Under the pieces are notes generated by a model. That model was not told the DNA's origin. It searched no databases and saw only the letters and a program-made list of their open reading frames with translations. Position numbers and translations under genes: made by a program. From NCBI GenBank assembly GCA_015063785.1, contig SVTM01000012.1, forward strand, positions 1 through 60,608: a stretch of 60,608 nucleotides of DNA, given 5' to 3'. The stretch comes from Oscillospiraceae bacterium (GTDB taxonomy: Bacteria > Bacillota > Clostridia > Oscillospirales > CAG-382). Position 1 is the first letter of the stretch. Each line of letters begins with the position of its first letter. This document shows positions 1-8,852 of the stretch, piece by piece.

Positions 1-137
1 TCTGACTGCTGATACATATTGTCTGCTATCTCATTTTCAACGGCAATGGTATCAATGGCAATCATAGTGCCGTCTGAAAATTTCAGCTCCACACAGACCG
101 TATCAAAGTTAAACGCGCAAGATAATAGACGTTTCAT
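1..137 (-). CDS. DUF6061-like small protein, C-terminus cut by window edge
   Basis: Reading left from an ATG at 137 gives about 45 open residues beginning MKRLLSCAFNFDTVCVELKF and containing AIDTIAVENEIADNMY. I recall this pattern from the DUF6061 family of short proteins found on Firmicutes plasmids and integrative elements; no function is known to me. A strong ribosome binding site (CGGAGG on the minus strand, about 7 bases before the ATG) supports the start. The stop lies beyond base 1, so the gene is partial here. The hairpins at 175-308 lie upstream of it. Its company suggests the edge of a mobile element, but no recombinase is visible in the window. Confidence 0.6.
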   Translation of the reverse strand, partial: MKRLLSCAFNFDTVCVELKFSDGTMIAIDTIAVENEIADNMYQQS

Positions 138-174
138 GGTAAAACCTCCGTAATTTCAATGATTTTGAGATAGA

Positions 175-216
175 AAAAGAACGATGTTAAGTCTTTCGAC
201 TCGACATCGTTCTTTT
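175..216. other. Long inverted repeat (stem-loop)
   Basis: AAAAGAACGATGT (175-187) is the exact reverse complement of ACATCGTTCTTTT (204-216), and an inner AGTC/GACT pair closes a 4-base loop. The U-rich right arm on either strand makes it terminator-like in both directions. It lies just upstream of the DUF6061-like gene. Confidence 0.7.
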
Positions 217-250
217 CGTAGTTGTTTTCCAACCCTGTCAGACAGATGCC

Positions 251-284
251 GTAAAATAGTAATTTTTTAGAATTACTGTTTTAC
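251..284. other. Second inverted repeat (14-bp stem, one G:U)
   Basis: Bases 251-264 (GTAAAATAGTAATT) pair with 271-284 (AATTACTGTTTTAC), with a single G:U wobble and a six-base loop. It sits between the 175-216 hairpin and the terminator-like hairpin at 285-314. No gene covers it. Confidence 0.65.
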
Positions 285-314
285 GAGCACCCGTCTAATA
301 TGGGTCTCTTTTTT
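285..314 (+). terminator. Terminator-like hairpin with T tract
   Basis: GAGCACCC (285-292) pairs with GGGTCTC (302-308) with one bulged base, followed by a run of Ts. It would end a plus-strand transcript, but no plus-strand coding region is seen before it, so the transcript could be a structured non-coding RNA or come from beyond the window. Confidence 0.45.
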
Positions 315-316
315 GT

Positions 317-1144
317 TTATCCGAGCTTTTTTGTTTCTCCTGCTTTCACAACATATTCCTTGCCCTCTTCATAAAGCCAAACGTCAATGGCGGAGGGGTT
401 GTATACCACGTCTGATTTGCAGTTGAAAACAAGGTTTCTGTATGCGGTGACGTAATCGTATATCTCGATGTTGGTGGCATACCACACGTCGTCTCTGCCG
501 CCCGTCATTTCGGCGAATTTTTCAATAACGTCCCAGTTGTTGCAATCGTTGAATTCATAGCTGTGTCCCCAAAGGTAGAATAGCTGAGGCCTTTTGCGCC
601 ATGCATCTTTTACCTCGTAGTTGACAAAGCTTTCTGCCAGCTCGAAAAGTCGAGGGTTTCTGTGATGGCAGGTGGCAGGAAGGCGAAGCCAATCCTTTGG
701 AATATCAAACTTTTCTGTCGAAACGGTGGTTCTTGCATAGGCGATACCTGCGTGTTTCAGCGTTTCCACCACCTTGTCGTCATAACTTCCAAAAGCATAT
801 GCCATTCCGCGGACAATGCCGCCGGTGAGTTCTTCAAGCTGTTCTCTGTCTTTAATAACTTCGTAGCTTCTCACCCCGTCGGGAAGTTCGGTCATAAAGC
901 GGTGAAGAAGTCCGTGCACGGCGACCTCCATGCCGTTGCCAAGTATTGTCTCTTTTATTTCGTCTGCGGAAAGATTGTATCCTCCGCCCTTGCCGAAGCG
1001 TCCTGCACTTACGTTGAAAGTACCCTTGAGGCCGTTTTTTACCATGATATCGACGAGCCTCTTGTCGTGGATCACTCCGTCGTCGTAGCTTAAGGTGAGC
1101 GCCTTGCATTTTCCTTGCGGAAACATCATTGTGAGGATCTTCAT
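317..1144 (-). CDS. Polysaccharide deacetylase family protein (NodB fold)
   Basis: A 275-residue protein. The ATG at 1144 (MKILTMMFPQGK) is preferred because AGAAGG precedes it; the reading frame stays open further upstream but lacks a ribosome site. NodB motifs are visible: LSYDDG near residue 20 (catalytic Asp and metal Asp), AVHGLLH with the H-x3-H metal pair near residue 75, and AFGSYDD near residue 128. These fit a metal-dependent de-N- or de-O-acetylase acting on polysaccharide. No signal peptide is apparent, so it may be cytoplasmic or work on small saccharides. It follows the giant surface protein gene on the same strand after 65 bases containing a stem-loop and may be co-transcribed. 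Confidence 0.85.
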   Translation of the reverse strand: MKILTMMFPQGKCKALTLSYDDGVIHDKRLVDIMVKNGLKGTFNVSAGRFGKGGGYNLSADEIKETILGNGMEVAVHGLLHRFMTELPDGVRSYEVIKDREQLEELTGGIVRGMAYAFGSYDDKVVETLKHAGIAYARTTVSTEKFDIPKDWLRLPATCHHRNPRLFELAESFVNYEVKDAWRKRPQLFYLWGHSYEFNDCNNWDVIEKFAEMTGGRDDVWYATNIEIYDYVTAYRNLVFNCKSDVVYNPSAIDVWLYEEGKEYVVKAGETKKLG

Positions 1145-1172
1145 TTTTCTGCCTTCTTTCTTTGTGTGTTTT

Positions 1173-1201
1173 TTCGGGGAAAGCGACGTGCTTTCCCCGA
1201 A
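1173..1201. other. Stem-loop between the two minus-strand genes
   Basis: TTCGGGGAAAGC (1173-1184) is the reverse complement of 1190-1201, with a five-base loop. In the minus direction it lies 8 bases past the stop of the giant gene but is followed by As, not Ts. It may be an RNA stabiliser or a partial processing site rather than a full terminator. Confidence 0.6.
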
Positions 1202-1209
1202 TGTTTTAT

Positions 1210-4200
1210 TTACGGTGCGTAGAAGTAAACGCCTTGGGTGTTCTTTTCCTTGAGGTGGGTGGTGGTGATATAATCCTCGGCATCGGCGAGAAAAGCGTAT
1301 GAGCCGTTTTTGTACCACGCAAGTATGCCGCCAAAATCCTGAACCCAAAGGTTGGATTCGAAGGTAAGGTTATCTTCGCTGGCGTTGGCATAGATGCGGT
1401 ACATACCGCCTGTGCAACGGAAGAAGATGTTGTCCTTGGCGTGGAAGTTGCGTGTTTCGGACGCCACTCTTGACAGACCGAAGCTGTTGTAAAGGGTGGC
1501 ACCGTCTTTTCTTATGCGGCTTCCCCAGCCGTAACCGCCCATGCGGACGATGTTGCCTTCGGAAAGAACGTCCTCGACAATTCTTACGTGGATGGGTGTT
1601 TCGCGGGAGTTACAGCATTCGCAGTTCTGGTTGTAGAACTCGATCGACCAGTGGCAGTATTCGATGAGGTTGTCCTTGTAAAGAATGTCTCTCATGTGGG
1701 TGTTGCCGACGCTCGAGCCCGAGATCTGATGGGTGACGCCGGTGTCATAGATCTGATAGATCCAGTTGTTCTGAACAAGGTAGCCGTCGACGCTGCCGAA
1801 GATCTCGACGGCGTTGCCAAAGCGTGTGGTACCCGAAAGGATTGAACCGCCGATCCACGAGAACAGACAGTTTGTGACGGTGAGGTTTGCACATCCTCCA
1901 ATGCTTGTGAGGTTGCCGTAGGAATCGTAGTTTGCAAGTCCGCCGCTGCCGCCGACGCCGTGAGATCCGCCATAGCGGAAGTCAAGGTTATCGACGGTTA
2001 CGTTCTTTCTCGAGCTTACTACCATGAGGTTTCCGCCCGAGCCCAGCTCGATGGACGAGAAACGTTCGCCGGGGTTTCCGCGGTCGCTATAAAGATACAG
2101 AGTACCGTTTGACATGTTGCTATAAAAATGCAGGTCGGTATCGAGGTCGTTCTGGTTGTTGAAGCATTTGCCGTCATAGGTAACGCCCGAAACTCTCATG
2201 GTGCCCACGAGCTCGTCGTATTTTCCGATCTCGCCTGTGTGGTCAAACGCCATAAGACCGACGTTTTGCACCTTGTCTTTAAGCACATATACGTTTTCGA
2301 TATTGGTCTTTTCCCAAAGGGAGGGATCGGCATAGTTTTTGGCACTGCCGTTGATGATGGGCTTTGCACCCGTGCCGTAGGCAGAATATGTGACGCCTGC
2401 CGTTGCCGTGATCTTTCCACGGTACTCGCCTCCGCGCTCAAACAGGACTGCATCGCCCGAACGAAGGGTGGTGGAGTTGACCTTTGCAATGGATTTCCAT
2501 GGAGTGGACGCCGATTTTCCGTTGTTGGAGTCGGAGCCGCGCGGTGAAACGTAATAGATGGTTCCCGTTACGCCTGAAAGATCCATGCTTTCGGAGCCGA
2601 GAATGTTTTGCTTGTAAAGCTCGGTCTTTTCGTTGATCATTTCGAGCGTTTCTGTGGGAAGAAGCTCGATTCCGCGAGTCTGCGCATATATGGGAAGAAT
2701 GGTTTCTCTCATATATTCTTCGGCGTGTTCGCTTTCGTTTCCGCTTTCAAGGGCGGCAAAGGTGGTTTTGATAACGTCGATCGAATAGGGATTGCCGTAA
2801 AGCACCGAGCGGTTGCCCGAACGGGTGTAATAGATGAGATACGGTCTTACGGTGTATGCGTACTCATATTTTTCGGGGGTGATATTAAGCAAGCACACGG
2901 TGTATTCTGTTTTTTCGTCGGTCTTGTTGAAGATATTTGCGGAATTTGCGCTTCTTGCCTTGTAGGTTCTGCCGCCGACGGTGTATTCGCCGTCAAGCAC
3001 AAGCTCGGAAACTCCGAGGATCTCTGTGGGCATGACCACGCTTCCGTAGTGTGTGTCATATCCCGATGCAGGACGAAGCAGGGGACTGTTCTTTTCCGAG
3101 AAAGAGGCGATTCTTTCAAAGGCTGCGTTGTCTGTGATGGTTATATATCTCAGTCCCTGGATGTTGCTTGATTCGTTGGGAACGCGCATCTGCACACCGC
3201 GGATGGCAAAAACGCCGTCGCTGTCGCGCATGGGGAAATATTCGTATTTTGCATAAAGCTCGATCTTGCCGCCGATATAGTCGCCGCTTTTTATAAGCTG
3301 TGTGCGTTCGGGGTCGGAGTACCAGCCTTCGAAGATGTGATCTTTCTTCAAGGGCGAATTGAGGAAGGTGATGTATCCTTCGGAATCGATTTCAAAGGAT
3401 GCTCCGTCTTCTCTGCCGCCGTCAAGGTCGACAACATAGCTTTCGATCAGAGTGTCCGACTTCATATAAGATATCGAAACGTTGGTGTTGGGCGGAAAGG
3501 CGTATCTTCCGCCGTGCGAAAGAGCCACGTTGCCATTGTAGCTTATTATTGCCGAATATCCCTTGTCGGGGATAACGTCAAATGTGCCTGTTATGGATTT
3601 GCCGTTTTCATCCTTTGCGTGAAGAACACGTCCGCCGATGCCGGAATAGATCGTGTATAGCTTGTTTTTTGGTACAAGCTCTGCGGGAACCGAACCCATG
3701 CCGTTTGCACCGTTGTTGAAGACGAATTGGAACACGGTATCGTCTGATACGACAAGTCTGCGTGCGCCCTCGTTCATGTGGTCGAAAGAACCGTAGCCGT
3801 CAAAGGTGAAAAGGAAGTTTCCTTCAACAGCGCCTGCTACCTGCGAGGACAGATATGCGTCGGTGCCGTAGCTTAGGTTGTTTACCTTGCCTGAAATATT
3901 TATGCTTACGTCGCCCGAAACCTTTGTGGTTCTGGTGTGATAGCCGCCGCCGAGGTGGAGAGTGCGGAAGAATGTATTTTTTCCAACCGTGACGTTGGCA
4001 GAAGAAACGCTTTTGGAATTGAAAGTGCCCACGTGCGCCATATAGCCGTCCATATCAACTTCGTCGCCGAAAACAAGCTTGTGGCCGCAGTCGTTGAAGT
4101 GGGAGTAGGTGCCCATGGTGATCGAGATATCATCAAAGGTGATGTCGCCGTTCAGCGAAGCACCTGCATTGTTTGCAAGATATATCGCTGCGTTGGGATA

Positions 4201-7164
4201 TCCGTCGCCGGTGACGAGGACGGGGTTGGCATTTGCTTTGTACGAGCTGCCGTTTACCGAGTCCATGACATATACGACACCGCCTGTTCTGCCGACAGCA
4301 CCTATGGCAGCGCCAAGGGTTTTGTAAGGAGCTTTTTCCGAACCGTTGTTGCTGTCAGAACCTTTGGATTCGCTGACATATTTTACAGTGCCCGAGGTAA
4401 GCTCGCCGTATAAATACTCGATGGCAAAGCTACCGTCTTCGTTTTCGGTAATGGTTGCGCCGTTGCCGTTTACTGCGGCATCATAGAAGCCGTCTGTATC
4501 GATGGCTTTGCCGGGGATAAGGTGGATGCTGAATGTATATTCCTTGTCAAGTTCAAATCTGTCAACTTCTTCGTCGCCGCACAGCCATGTGCCTGTGGCG
4601 ATATACTTGTCAGTGGAGTAGTAAGTTTTTTCCGCCTTGTGGCCAAAGACAGGCTCGTCCACGGCAAATTCTACTTCGTTAAGGTATCCCTTTTCGATAA
4701 ATTCAACCGTGTATTCGCCGGAGGAGATGGCGATTTCGCCCTGCTCGTAAATAGCTTCGGTCCCGATGGCGTTGGTGAGTCGTACCGATCTGTCGGCAGA
4801 ATCGCAGACGGCGTTGATATAGCCATGCTTTATGTTGCCTTCTTCATCAACTGCCGCAGTGACCGTGCCGTCAGAGAGCACGCGGATGCAATAGTTTCCG
4901 CCGAGAGCTTCGGGATGTTCATCGATGGGAGGGATAATGGCAGAGCCGTAGGTGATAAAATAGAGAGCACCGTTAAATTCCGAAATGTGGGAGGAAGAAA
5001 CAGCTTCCACGTTGCAGTTATCTACGGTTATTTCGATGCTTCCTTCGATAGAGCCGTTTTTGTCATAGCCCGAGTATGCATCGAAGCCTATCGTAAGAGG
5101 AATTGCCTCAACGCCGGAAATAGATACTCTTGCATTTCCCGCAAGACCGACGCGGTCGCTGTTGTAGTATGCGCCGCCGACGAAAACTCTGTCGAACTTG
5201 CCGCTTCTTATTTCAACGTCGATAGAGCTTGTGGTGGCATATTCGTTTCCGAAGTGAGCCATGATTCCGCGGTCGCCCACGGGAACAAGTCCGTCACCGA
5301 AGACTGTTTTCAGATTCTTGGTGCAGATGTACTGATACTCTTTGCAACCAAGTCCCATGTGTTCAAAGGTGACGGGGCGGTTGAGGGTGTGGGTTCTGGT
5401 GAACAGAAGACTTCCTCCATAATCATTTTCGCCGTCTTTGCCCGTGATTACAAGGTGATTGGTGCTGTCGGGGAAATTGATGTTGCCTGTTTCGATGGCA
5501 GACATGATGACAAGCTTTTGTGCGCTGTATTTGTCAACAAGGTTAAGGGCTGTCAGAAAATCTGCCACGGAAGCGTAGGGTGAAACGCCGGAATTGGCAT
5601 TGTTGCCTGTGTCTCCGTTTACATACACCGTCTTGATATCAGATTCTTTGATGAAGACAGCGGTAAACTCGGTGTTGCTGTTGATGACAAACTTTTCGCC
5701 CGAGGCATAGGTTTTGCTGTCGAGTTCCCAGCCTGCAAAGCAGTAACCGTCTTTGATATATTCGCAGATGGGAAGGGTGACGTAGTTGTTACCCTCGACA
5801 GATACTTCGGAGATTACGTTTGCACCGTCAACGAAGGTTACGTCGAAAAATTCATTTTCGAGGGGGTTTTCGAAGTATACCTCTACTAACTTGTTACCTG
5901 TACTCATGGGGATGTCGTAATATCCGTCGCCGTTAAGGCCGATCTCAACTCCGCCCGAATAGGGGAGATAGCCCGTGTTGTCGGGGACAATTTCAAATCC
6001 AAGGAACGCGCCGACTGTTCCTTCGTTGTCGGATGCTTCAAAAACGGGGGTGGCTTTTCCGTTTGTTACCTTAACGAGATATTCCACGCTTTTTGTTGAA
6101 ACGGTGGGGAGATATCCCGATTTTTCGGCGTGGTTGAGAATGATGATAGAGTTTTGGGTGCCGATGTCGGCATAGTGAGACGCCTCTGTGATTGTGAGCG
6201 ACGAAATGTCAGCATTGTTTTTTTCGAGCTCGTCGGCGTTTACCACAATGGCAAGGCTGCCCACGGTGGTATAATCGGCAGAGTGGAGGGTATTACTCAT
6301 AAAGAGGTCTCTGCCGTTGCCGAGAATGAATTTGGTAGATTTCGGATAGCTTCCGCCGTTTACGTTGAATATGACGTTGCCATAGATGTGACCGCCCGAA
6401 AGGTTATAGGTGGTGACGCTGCCGTAAGAGCCGCCGTTGAGGTTGTAGGTGACATCGCCATAGAGCTTCTGGAAGCTTGCGGTGTTGTTGCCGTTGCGCA
6501 CACCGCCATAGACCGAAACAAATTCGCCTGCGTTAAGGTCGAAGACGAAGTCACCCTTTACTGTGTATGCCGAAGAATAGAGCGCCACGGGGGCGATCAT
6601 GTTGTAAACGATGCCGGGAGCGTCGAAGGAATAATGCGCATCGCCCACGTAATCGTCGCTGTGGCCGATGTATATACCCGTTGTGACCTGTTTTCCGCCG
6701 TAGGTATAAGGATCGCTGGCCTCATAGGTACAGCCCGAACCGAAAACGAGCGAGCAGCCAACGGCTTTTGTCCAGCTTTCGTCCTTGGCGGCGCCCTTTA
6801 CTGTCAGGCTGTCAAAGGTGATATTGCGGTTGACTTCGACACCTGTTTTGGGGAAAACAACGCGTGCCGAGCTTCCTGGATAGCCTTTGATGTAGGTCAT
6901 CTTGTCGCTTTTTGCAGCGGCAATAGATGACGGGAGAGAAAGGTCTCCGCAGACGTATACCGTGCCGCCATTTGGAATTGCGGCAAGTGCTGAGGAAATG
7001 TCGGAATATACGAGCTCCTGCGGAATCTCGGATGGGGGAGATGCCGCTTCGCTTACATATACCGTGGATACGGCAGATGTAGTGTCCGCACTTGCGGGGA
7101 AAACCGAAAATACTGTTGTGAAGAGCATCACTGCGCAAATTAACAGGCTAAGATGTTTTTTCAT
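1210..7164 (-). CDS. Giant secreted beta-helix surface protein
   Basis: A 1984-residue protein with a clear signal peptide (MKKHLSLLICAVMLFTTVFS, cleavage near the ASA at about 26). Three similar units follow, each opening with a YVS/YVNGDTGNNANSG type motif (about residues 35-440, 515-890 and 925-1240), rich in the short strands of right-handed parallel beta-helices. InlB/Listeria-Bacteroides repeats with the G-W hallmark occur near 478 and 1280. A domain at about 1321-1468 recurs in the protein at 14836-18465. The C-terminal part (about 1533-1984) opens with YYVSPRGSDSNNG and is a pectate-lyase-like beta-helix. The role is probably binding or cutting a polysaccharide outside the cell; no enzyme activity can be assigned. 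No LPXTG or SLH anchor is seen, so it may be released. ATG 7164 has CAAGGAG upstream. Confidence 0.85.
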   Translation of the reverse strand: MKKHLSLLICAVMLFTTVFSVFPASADTTSAVSTVYVSEAASPPSEIPQELVYSDISSALAAIPNGGTVYVCGDLSLPSSIAAAKSDKMTYIKGYPGSSARVVFPKTGVEVNRNITFDSLTVKGAAKDESWTKAVGCSLVFGSGCTYEASDPYTYGGKQVTTGIYIGHSDDYVGDAHYSFDAPGIVYNMIAPVALYSSAYTVKGDFVFDLNAGEFVSVYGGVRNGNNTASFQKLYGDVTYNLNGGSYGSVTTYNLSGGHIYGNVIFNVNGGSYPKSTKFILGNGRDLFMSNTLHSADYTTVGSLAIVVNADELEKNNADISSLTITEASHYADIGTQNSIIILNHAEKSGYLPTVSTKSVEYLVKVTNGKATPVFEASDNEGTVGAFLGFEIVPDNTGYLPYSGGVEIGLNGDGYYDIPMSTGNKLVEVYFENPLENEFFDVTFVDGANVISEVSVEGNNYVTLPICEYIKDGYCFAGWELDSKTYASGEKFVINSNTEFTAVFIKESDIKTVYVNGDTGNNANSGVSPYASVADFLTALNLVDKYSAQKLVIMSAIETGNINFPDSTNHLVITGKDGENDYGGSLLFTRTHTLNRPVTFEHMGLGCKEYQYICTKNLKTVFGDGLVPVGDRGIMAHFGNEYATTSSIDVEIRSGKFDRVFVGGAYYNSDRVGLAGNARVSISGVEAIPLTIGFDAYSGYDKNGSIEGSIEITVDNCNVEAVSSSHISEFNGALYFITYGSAIIPPIDEHPEALGGNYCIRVLSDGTVTAAVDEEGNIKHGYINAVCDSADRSVRLTNAIGTEAIYEQGEIAISSGEYTVEFIEKGYLNEVEFAVDEPVFGHKAEKTYYSTDKYIATGTWLCGDEEVDRFELDKEYTFSIHLIPGKAIDTDGFYDAAVNGNGATITENEDGSFAIEYLYGELTSGTVKYVSESKGSDSNNGSEKAPYKTLGAAIGAVGRTGGVVYVMDSVNGSSYKANANPVLVTGDGYPNAAIYLANNAGASLNGDITFDDISITMGTYSHFNDCGHKLVFGDEVDMDGYMAHVGTFNSKSVSSANVTVGKNTFFRTLHLGGGYHTRTTKVSGDVSINISGKVNNLSYGTDAYLSSQVAGAVEGNFLFTFDGYGSFDHMNEGARRLVVSDDTVFQFVFNNGANGMGSVPAELVPKNKLYTIYSGIGGRVLHAKDENGKSITGTFDVIPDKGYSAIISYNGNVALSHGGRYAFPPNTNVSISYMKSDTLIESYVVDLDGGREDGASFEIDSEGYITFLNSPLKKDHIFEGWYSDPERTQLIKSGDYIGGKIELYAKYEYFPMRDSDGVFAIRGVQMRVPNESSNIQGLRYITITDNAAFERIASFSEKNSPLLRPASGYDTHYGSVVMPTEILGVSELVLDGEYTVGGRTYKARSANSANIFNKTDEKTEYTVCLLNITPEKYEYAYTVRPYLIYYTRSGNRSVLYGNPYSIDVIKTTFAALESGNESEHAEEYMRETILPIYAQTRGIELLPTETLEMINEKTELYKQNILGSESMDLSGVTGTIYYVSPRGSDSNNGKSASTPWKSIAKVNSTTLRSGDAVLFERGGEYRGKITATAGVTYSAYGTGAKPIINGSAKNYADPSLWEKTNIENVYVLKDKVQNVGLMAFDHTGEIGKYDELVGTMRVSGVTYDGKCFNNQNDLDTDLHFYSNMSNGTLYLYSDRGNPGERFSSIELGSGGNLMVVSSRKNVTVDNLDFRYGGSHGVGGSGGLANYDSYGNLTSIGGCANLTVTNCLFSWIGGSILSGTTRFGNAVEIFGSVDGYLVQNNWIYQIYDTGVTHQISGSSVGNTHMRDILYKDNLIEYCHWSIEFYNQNCECCNSRETPIHVRIVEDVLSEGNIVRMGGYGWGSRIRKDGATLYNSFGLSRVASETRNFHAKDNIFFRCTGGMYRIYANASEDNLTFESNLWVQDFGGILAWYKNGSYAFLADAEDYITTTHLKEKNTQGVYFYAP

Positions 7165-7206
7165 CAGTTTTTCTCCTTGCTGAAAAATAAAATTTCACTA
7201 CCTTAT

Positions 7207-7235
7207 ATAATAAATTAAAACCATACCTTTGTCAA
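7207..7235 (-). promoter_or_regulatory. Promoter of the giant surface protein gene
   Basis: Minus strand TTGACA (7230-7235), 17-base spacer, TATTAT (7207-7212): near-consensus sigma-A promoter 43 bases before the start codon. Confidence 0.75.
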
Positions 7236-7330
7236 CCTAAAAGATTCATTTTGTGGTACTTGTTTCACAAAAAAATAGCTGTTAAAATGTGAACAATATG
7301 TGTATTTTTTAAAATTTCCTCTTTTTTCCC

Positions 7331-7358
7331 TTGAAATTTCTTGATTTTATGCTATAAT
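7331..7358 (+). promoter_or_regulatory. Promoter of the CNNM/CBS transporter gene
   Basis: TTGAAA (7331-7336), 16-base spacer, TATAAT (7353-7358). Confidence 0.7.
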
Positions 7359-7416
7359 AAACGCTGTATCGCTTTGCGATGCAAATATTTTACACATAAG
7401 GAGTGTGGTTTTTTTA

Positions 7417-8682
7417 ATGGACAGTTGGGGGCCTATATTATGGCTCGTAGTGCTTGTTTTTTTGTCCGCATTTTTTTCGGGCTCGGAGATGTCGTTTGCC
7501 AGCCTGAGCAAAAGCAAGCTAAAAATCATGGCGCAAGACGGGAAAAAGGGCGCAAGAACAGCCCTTTCGCTTGCAGACAAATTTGACACGTTGCTGTCAA
7601 CCCTTCTTGTTGGAAACAACATCGTAAACATCGCGGCGTCATCGATCGCGACGGCTCTGTTTCTCGAGATCAGCCCTGTGTACGGATCTGTTCTCTCCAC
7701 TGCGGTGATGACGGTGGTCATTCTGATCTTCGGCGAGATAACGCCGAAAACGCTGGCCAAAGATTCGCCCGAAAAGACGGCTTTGCGTGCAGCACCCGTT
7801 CTTAAGATTCTGAACATCATTTTCTTCCCCATCAACTTCATTTTTTCGATGTGGAAAAAGTTGATAAATAAAGTCTTTAAGACCGAGTCCGACCAGAGCA
7901 TCACCGAAGAAGAACTTATCACCATCATCGACGAAGCGGAAGAGGGCGGAAGCCTTGATGAGCAGGAGAGCGAGCTCATCCGCTCGGCTATCGAATTCAA
8001 CGATGTTGACGTTGAGGACATTCTGACCCCAAGAGTCGACATTGTCGCCATCCCTGAGGATGCGCCCATTGACGAAATCGCCGGGATATTCCGCAGTCAG
8101 CGTTTTTCTCGCATACCTGTTTATCGCGACTCTATTGACAACGTTATCGGAGTTCTGCACGAAAAAGACTTTAACAACATGGTTTATGAGAAAAAGTCCG
8201 ATATATCGGAAATTTTCCACAACGTTGTTTTTGTCCCCGAAAAAATGAAGACCTCCAAGCTTCTGCGCACCTTCCAAAAATCCAAGGTGCATATGGCGAT
8301 CGTCGTTGACGAGTTCGGTGGAACTGCAGGTATCGTCACTCTTGAGGACGTGCTTGAAGGCCTTGTGGGCGAGATCTGGGACGAACACGACGAGGTTATT
8401 GAAGAATGCCGCAAGGCGGGAGACAATATTTATATGATCTCCTGCGGTGCAAACTTTGATACCGTTTCCGAGACATTGGGCTTTACCGACGACGAAAACG
8501 AATCGGCAACCGTCGGCGGCTGGGTTCAGAAAGAGCTTGGCAAGATCCCCGAAGTTGGAGACAGCTTTACATACGAAAACCTTGCGGTCGAGGTTACAAA
8601 GACCGAAAACCGCCGTGCCATCGAAATAAAGGTTACCATAACCCCCGATGAGGACGAAGAAAATAAAGGCTCCGACGATTGA
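7417..8682 (+). CDS. CNNM/CBS (hemolysin, CorC-type) membrane protein
   Basis: A 421-residue protein. Start ATG 7417 is chosen because AAGGAG ends at 7403; an in-frame GTG at 7405 overlaps that site. About residues 1-135 form the DUF21/CNNM membrane domain, with FFSGSEMSF in the first helix. A CBS pair follows (about 195-315), with LTPRVDIVAI and EFGGTAGIVTLEDVLEG as typical signatures, then the C-terminal CorC_HlyC domain. Family members handle Mg2+ or Co2+ efflux and resistance; the old name hemolysin is misleading. It is monocistronic, with its own promoter, and precedes the rplS promoter. Confidence 0.9.
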   Translation: MDSWGPILWLVVLVFLSAFFSGSEMSFASLSKSKLKIMAQDGKKGARTALSLADKFDTLLSTLLVGNNIVNIAASSIATALFLEISPVYGSVLSTAVMTVVILIFGEITPKTLAKDSPEKTALRAAPVLKILNIIFFPINFIFSMWKKLINKVFKTESDQSITEEELITIIDEAEEGGSLDEQESELIRSAIEFNDVDVEDILTPRVDIVAIPEDAPIDEIAGIFRSQRFSRIPVYRDSIDNVIGVLHEKDFNNMVYEKKSDISEIFHNVVFVPEKMKTSKLLRTFQKSKVHMAIVVDEFGGTAGIVTLEDVLEGLVGEIWDEHDEVIEECRKAGDNIYMISCGANFDTVSETLGFTDDENESATVGGWVQKELGKIPEVGDSFTYENLAVEVTKTENRRAIEIKVTITPDEDEENKGSDD

Positions 8683-8724
8683 TATCGTAAAGAGCACAGA
8701 ATTGTAAATATTTTGCAAACACAC

Positions 8725-8753
8725 TTGATTTATTGCCTGTTGCGTGGTATAAT
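8725..8753 (+). promoter_or_regulatory. Promoter of rplS
   Basis: TTGATT (8725-8730), 17-base spacer, TATAAT (8748-8753), giving a leader of roughly 90 bases before rplS. Confidence 0.75.
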
Positions 8754-8759
8754 TCATGT

Positions 8760-8852
8760 GTTATGGGTGGTTTTCTGCCCGAATATAAAAAAACAGGGCA
8801 TTCCTCTGCTGCTGCTATGCATGAATACCCGGATATTAAGGAGGTAAGCTTT
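8760..8852 (+). promoter_or_regulatory. rplS 5' leader, possible autogenous L19 leader
   Basis: The roughly 90-base untranslated leader contains short complementary runs (GGGT...GCCC and GCCC...GGGC) and ends ATACCCGGATATTAAGGAGG, with the ribosome site at 8838-8844. Firmicutes rplS leaders often fold into a ribosomal-protein-binding structure (L19 leader), but I cannot confirm a match by eye. Confidence 0.35.

Noticed and set aside
4522..5583. A 353-residue plus-strand frame within the giant surface protein
   Set aside because: Antisense to a repetitive, signal-peptide-bearing protein; no motif, no ribosome site.
7165..7416. Riboswitch or other structured RNA in the AT-rich gap
   Set aside because: The gap holds two divergent promoters and AT-rich runs but no conserved stem arrangement that I recognise.
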